Shown here one piece after another: positions 60,746 to 64,000 of a stretch of DNA of 64,000 bases. The stretch covers positions 862,528-926,527 of the forward strand of contig NZ_JAEVYN010000002.1 of NCBI RefSeq assembly GCF_016807185.1, in the 5' to 3' direction. Position 1 is the first letter of the stretch. Each line of letters begins with the position of its first letter. The DNA is from Leptolyngbya sp. Cla-17 (GTDB lineage Bacteria > Cyanobacteriota > Cyanobacteriia > Leptolyngbyales > Leptolyngbyaceae). Made by a program: the position numbers and the translations under genes. The notes below the pieces were generated by a model. It searched no databases, was not told the origin of the DNA, and was given only the letters and a program-made list of their open reading frames with translations.

Positions 60746-62026
60746 CTAAAACACCGTGCCGTCGCTTTCAATTTGTAGGGGGGGAGTGCCTCCGGGTCGC
60801 AGTTCTGCGGCGATTTGCCGTCCGGCTGTCCAAGTGCCGCCTTGCAGAATCTTGACCAGGGGAAGGTCAATGGCTGTCATGCCGAGCTTTTGGCGGATCG
60901 TATCAGCAATGCGATCAAGCAAAATCACGGTGAGGGCGCGCCATTCCACGATCGCCTCAGAACTAACAAGCTGCGGCTGTTGCAACAGGGCTGGATCTTT
61001 CACTTGCAGGAGTTCCAAGTCGATGCACAAACCGCCATTGCGATATTCGGGCAAGCCAGTTAGCTCATCCAGACCAATAATTTCTAAGCCAAGCGCTTGT
61101 AGCGGTTCGAGTAGGGAATAGGTGAGCCATTGAGAAAGTTTGTGAAAGGGAATCAGCGAAGAAAATAGGGTTTGGGAGCTAGGATCTTGGGGTGAAGAGG
61201 TGTTTAGGGCAGAATGAGTCCATACGTCGCCAAGGTTGATATTGGCGAGGGTGAGCCGTCCTGACCAGATGTCACTGAACCCTTCCAAGACTGCGCTCAA
61301 GACTTGTACAGCAGCAAGAGTGCCATTGCGCGATCGCGTTAGCAGGTAGTCCACTAACAGTCCGGGGCGAGGAGATTGGGTGCCGAATAGGTGGGGATAG
61401 CGGGGCAGGGTGTATCCGAGTTGCTGCAACAGTTGGGTCCGACCGGATAGTCCCACAAGTGGATTTTTAGTCGTCACCTGAAAGCCAGTAGCAAGAGACT
61501 CTGCGGTGATTTTTTGCAGAGCGTCAGCATTTACTTGAAGCGGATGAGCGCGATCGCTAGAGAAGATCCCCTGGCACATCATCCAAAAGCTGGCGATCGC
61601 CAACCCTTCAGAGCGGCCGAAAGTTTGGCTGGTGCTGGTTTCGGTGTAATGCCATGCGGCTCCGGCTCCGGCATCCAGCAAGACGCTGACGATTGCCAGA
61701 TCAAATTGGGCACGAGCTTTTTCAATCGGTGTTAACCCGATTAGCGATTGCTCTAGATGCGCCAATCGACTTGGATTACCTACTTCAAAGTGTCGCCAGC
61801 GGCTATGAAAGGGAATATCCAAATCGGGATAGTGCTGTCGCATGACGCGTAGAACATAGTCGGCAGTAGGTTCTAACCGGGTTGGATCACACTGAAAGTG
61901 TGATAGGCGATCGCCCAAAGCCATCTCAAAGAGCTGAGTGCAACGTTCTCGAATGGTGTGGGGCGATCGTAGATAGGCGACCTGAGCCAACGGATCGGTC
62001 AACATGGCGGCAGATTCATTCAGCAT
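60746..62026 (-). CDS. URC4-type uracil catabolism protein (DUF1688)
   Basis: 426-residue protein of the URC4/Urg3 family (DUF1688). It starts MLNESAAMLTDPLAQVAYLR and includes HFQCDPTRLEPTADYVLRVM, HSRWRHFEVG, LDAGAGAAWHYTETSTSQTF and SVLLDAG-type segments that I associate with this family. URC4 is required, with URC1 and a uracil phosphoribosyltransferase, for uracil degradation in Saccharomyces (Lachancea) kluyveri, and bacterial homologues cluster the same way. Its reaction is not well defined. The ATG overlaps the URC1 stop by one base (TAATG at 62026), implying tight coupling. Confidence 0.88.
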   Translation of the reverse strand: MLNESAAMLTDPLAQVAYLRSPHTIRERCTQLFEMALGDRLSHFQCDPTRLEPTADYVLRVMRQHYPDLDIPFHSRWRHFEVGNPSRLAHLEQSLIGLTPIEKARAQFDLAIVSVLLDAGAGAAWHYTETSTSQTFGRSEGLAIASFWMMCQGIFSSDRAHPLQVNADALQKITAESLATGFQVTTKNPLVGLSGRTQLLQQLGYTLPRYPHLFGTQSPRPGLLVDYLLTRSRNGTLAAVQVLSAVLEGFSDIWSGRLTLANINLGDVWTHSALNTSSPQDPSSQTLFSSLIPFHKLSQWLTYSLLEPLQALGLEIIGLDELTGLPEYRNGGLCIDLELLQVKDPALLQQPQLVSSEAIVEWRALTVILLDRIADTIRQKLGMTAIDLPLVKILQGGTWTAGRQIAAELRPGGTPPLQIESDGTVF

Positions 62027-63300
62027 TATTCAGCTAAATCCCGTCCTTTTACACCTGCTAATCCCAAAGCTGACAGAATTGCCCCATCGGTATAGTAGCC
62101 AGCGGCTTTCTTCGCTTCGATCTCCACCTGAGCATCCAAAGGAATCAGGTCTTGGGGAATCGGTACGCGCTCCACGATTTCAATGCCCGCTTGAGTCACA
62201 GCATCGTATTTCATATTGCTCATGGAAATGAAGCGATCAATGCGGGTAATGCCTAGCCAGTGCAACACATCGGGCATCAGTTCTTGAAAGCGCATATCCT
62301 GTACGCCAGCTACGCATTCGGTACGGGCAAAGTAAGCATCGGCGCGATCGCCTCCCTCTTGCCGCTTTCGAGCGTTATACACCAGAAACTTGGTGACTTC
62401 GCCTAATGCCCGTCCTTCCTTCCTCCAATAGACAATCACCCCGGCTCCACCCTCTTGGGCAGTCTGCACACAGGCTTCAATACCGTGAACTAGATAAGGG
62501 CGACAGGTGCAAATATCCGAGCCAAATACGTCTGAGCCATTGCATTCATCGTGAACCCGCACGGCCAGGGGCTTATTGGGATCGGTAATCGCAGCAGGAT
62601 CACCCACCACATATACCGTTGCGCCGCCAATGGGTGGCAAAAACACATGTAAATCAGGGCGGGTGACTAACTCTGGAAACATGCCACCCGTTTGTTCAAA
62701 CAATGCTCGCCGCAGATCAGATTCTGTTACGCCGAGCCGCTGAGCGATGCCGGGTAAATACCACACGGGTTCGATCGCCGCCTTCGTTACCACCAGATCG
62801 CCGCCCTGCTTCATAATTTTGCCGTCTACCTGCAAGCGCCCTTTGGCGAGCGCCTCTACCAGTTCGGGCATGTTGATGTGGGCTTGGGTCACAGCGATCG
62901 TCGGGCGAATATCATATCCAGCCTCATATAGCGAGGCGTATAGTTCTCCTACTACTGCCCCAAAGGGATCAAGCGAAACAATTTTTTGCGGATCAAACCA
63001 GGCGGCGTGAGGTCCAATCAATGCAGCCGGAGCCGTATTGGTTAGGTCGGCGCGGTGATCTGCCTGTAACTGACCACTAGCCACTGCCAGCGCCCGATAG
63101 ATGCCATAGGCTCCAGAATGAGAACCGATGACATTCCGTTTGGCAGAACTGGTCAGGGTGCCCACAATTGCGCCTCGCTCCAGCGGATCAGTGGCTCCCC
63201 AATGAATCGGAATGGGTTTTGGTCCAAACCGAGTTGGATGAGAGGTCAGCACGATATGCTTCGATTTTGTCGTGCCATTGCCGTTTTTTTCAAGCGTCAT
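62026..63300 (-). CDS. URC1-type GTP-cyclohydrolase-II-like protein
   Basis: 424-residue protein with a GTP cyclohydrolase II-like core. The zinc cysteines are in HDECNGSDVFGSDICTCRPY (the E-C...C-x-C pattern of RibA), and FLVYNARKRQEGGDRADAYF resembles the nucleotide-binding region. An N-terminal domain of about 190 residues (IVLTSHPTRFGPKPIPIHWG, then NVIGSHSGAYGIYRALAVAS) is not found in RibA and is typical of URC1/Urg1. It is therefore better read as a uracil-catabolism enzyme than as a riboflavin enzyme. It heads the cluster URC1-URC4-upp-ureidoglycolate lyase. Confidence 0.88.
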   Translation of the reverse strand: MTLEKNGNGTTKSKHIVLTSHPTRFGPKPIPIHWGATDPLERGAIVGTLTSSAKRNVIGSHSGAYGIYRALAVASGQLQADHRADLTNTAPAALIGPHAAWFDPQKIVSLDPFGAVVGELYASLYEAGYDIRPTIAVTQAHINMPELVEALAKGRLQVDGKIMKQGGDLVVTKAAIEPVWYLPGIAQRLGVTESDLRRALFEQTGGMFPELVTRPDLHVFLPPIGGATVYVVGDPAAITDPNKPLAVRVHDECNGSDVFGSDICTCRPYLVHGIEACVQTAQEGGAGVIVYWRKEGRALGEVTKFLVYNARKRQEGGDRADAYFARTECVAGVQDMRFQELMPDVLHWLGITRIDRFISMSNMKYDAVTQAGIEIVERVPIPQDLIPLDAQVEIEAKKAAGYYTDGAILSALGLAGVKGRDLAE

Positions 63301-63451
63301 AGATGCCCCCTGCTTCTGAAAAGTAGATTGAACGGAGATGCGATCGACGTAGATGAATTAAGCCTCTCATCCTAGCAGCAAACGTTTGCTAGGAGAGTGA
63401 TCCAGGGGGCAGAAGCCGAGAACTAGCAAGGGGCAAACGACAAAGAGAAAA

Positions 63452-63493
63452 TTTTGAGTTTTGAGTTTTGAGTTCTAAGTTTTGAGTTTTGGG
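63452..63493. repeat. Heptanucleotide tandem repeat (TTTTGAG)6
   Basis: Six adjacent seven-base units. Four are exact TTTTGAG (63452, 63459, 63466, 63480), with TTCTAAG at 63473 and TTTTGGG at 63487. It is of the short tandemly repeated repetitive (STRR) kind common in filamentous cyanobacteria. It lies in the spacer just downstream of the mutY gene. Confidence 0.85.
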
Positions 63494-63532
63494 TTTTACC
63501 CTTTATATCCCTCTACTTCTCCCCTTGAACCC

Positions 63533-64000
63533 TCAGCTTTCCTTCCCTCTTTTAAGCGCTTCAATAATTTGCAGATTAGCTTTGGGAAATGGATAGCTGT
63601 CTAGATCGGTGAGTTCGACCCAGCGGATTTCGTCGCACTCGATCGCTTGAGGTTCGCCGCTGAGATGCTTGCAGTGATGCACGTTGAGGGTAACGTGAAA
63701 ATGGCTGTAGGTGTGGTCTACCACGATCAAGCGATCGCCGACTTCAATCTCAATCCCCAATTCTTCTTGAATTTCACGCTGGATACAGGCTGGGATAGTT
63801 TCGCCCGGTTCCACTTTTCCACCGGGAAACTCCCACATGCCGCCCAGCAGTCCTTCAGGCTTGCGGCGATCGATGAGGATCTGTCCCGCATCGTTCCAGA
63901 TCACGGCGACACCAATCATTTTGCGGGGAATCGGGGGACGGGTTTCGGTCATAGGTAGTTCGGTTTGAATGCCTTGAATGTAAGCGCGGCAGTAAGTCTG
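63533..64000 (-). CDS. mutY: 3' part of mutY: A/G-specific adenine glycosylase with C-terminal NUDIX (MutT) domain
   Basis: The frame enters from the right edge without a stop. Its first residues, QTYCRAYIQGIQTELP, match the end of the MutY iron-sulfur loop and the following A-Y-x-x-G-x-Q-x-x-LP stretch. The next part, up to the C-terminus, is a NUDIX domain with an intact box (GGKVEPGETIPACIQREIQE then ELGIEIE: Gx5Ex7REUxEExGU). Read alone from ATG 63952 it would be a 139-residue MutT. Continuity with MutY sequence argues for one fused protein, excising adenine opposite 8-oxoguanine, whose NUDIX domain may also be active. Confidence 0.85.
   Translation of the reverse strand, partial: QTYCRAYIQGIQTELPMTETRPPIPRKMIGVAVIWNDAGQILIDRRKPEGLLGGMWEFPGGKVEPGETIPACIQREIQEELGIEIEVGDRLIVVDHTYSHFHVTLNVHHCKHLSGEPQAIECDEIRWVELTDLDSYPFPKANLQIIEALKRGKES

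Noticed and set aside
63533..63952. Stand-alone mutT gene
   Set aside because: The frame is open to the window edge, and the sequence before the ATG reads as the end of the MutY iron-sulfur loop.

Overview
The window is chromosomal DNA of a cyanobacterium, very probably filamentous. Supporting signs are the many HIP1 octamers (GCGATCGC), an SLH-domain iron porin, the cyanobacterial order purC-bamA-lpxC-fabZ-lpxA-lpxB, a SigF-type sigma factor, Ycf20 and DUF3285 proteins, a solanesyl-type UbiA and a PRK-like kinase. A small secreted protein carrying the RGSGR pentapeptide (PatX type, 35397-35597) points to a filamentous lineage with HetR. Two tRNA genes are present (Gln-UUG at 7965-8036, Ser-UGA at 37753-37837); there is no rRNA, CRISPR array or intact insertion sequence.

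Layout. 1-7.8 kb: a DUF697 GTPase running off the left edge, a 45-residue membrane protein, an ABC ATPase, an LTxxQ-like secreted protein, an iron porin and a sensor kinase. 7.8-8.0 kb: an orphan end of a Tn7-like/CAST-type transposon just downstream of tRNA-Gln. 8.3-12.6 kb: the ATP-grasp / alpha-E / transglutaminase trio facing the proteasome-like Anbu gene. 13.3-20.3 kb: lipid A and outer-membrane assembly genes plus purC. 20.4-28.7 kb: a lipoprotein, ubiA, sigF, a Bax-inhibitor-1 protein, prfB with its programmed frameshift, a DUF3285 gene, ybeY, dgkA, trpG and an MBL-fold protein. 29-33.5 kb: Xaa-Pro aminopeptidase, Ycf20, and a molybdopterin oxidoreductase with a cytochrome b. 33.6-34.0 kb: a cluster of DnaA boxes, a candidate oriC. 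34-41 kb: a DUF2811 gene, a RecB-like nuclease, patX, dipeptide permeases, a PRK-like kinase, a candidate small RNA, a dienelactone hydrolase and an Rre1/Ycf29-type regulator. 41-46 kb: two TPR proteins, then groES-groEL behind a CIRCE operator and a second palindrome. 46-56 kb: an FAD hydroxylase, uvrB, mgtE, a Slt-type transglycosylase and pepA. 56.3-57.1 kb: an attC-like site abutting a frameshifted dual-specificity phosphatase gene, which looks like a solitary integron cassette. 57.4-64 kb: an epimerase, a GST, a URC-type uracil-catabolism cluster, and the 3' part of a mutY gene fused to a NUDIX domain.

Most genes are ordinary core genes. The accessory signals are small and lie between genes: the transposon end, the attC cassette, the candidate origin, the short peptides, and several strong inverted repeats. 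Coordinates include stop codons. Where an internal ATG fits signal peptides, family length or a ribosome-binding site better than the longest frame, the shorter start is used and the reason given.
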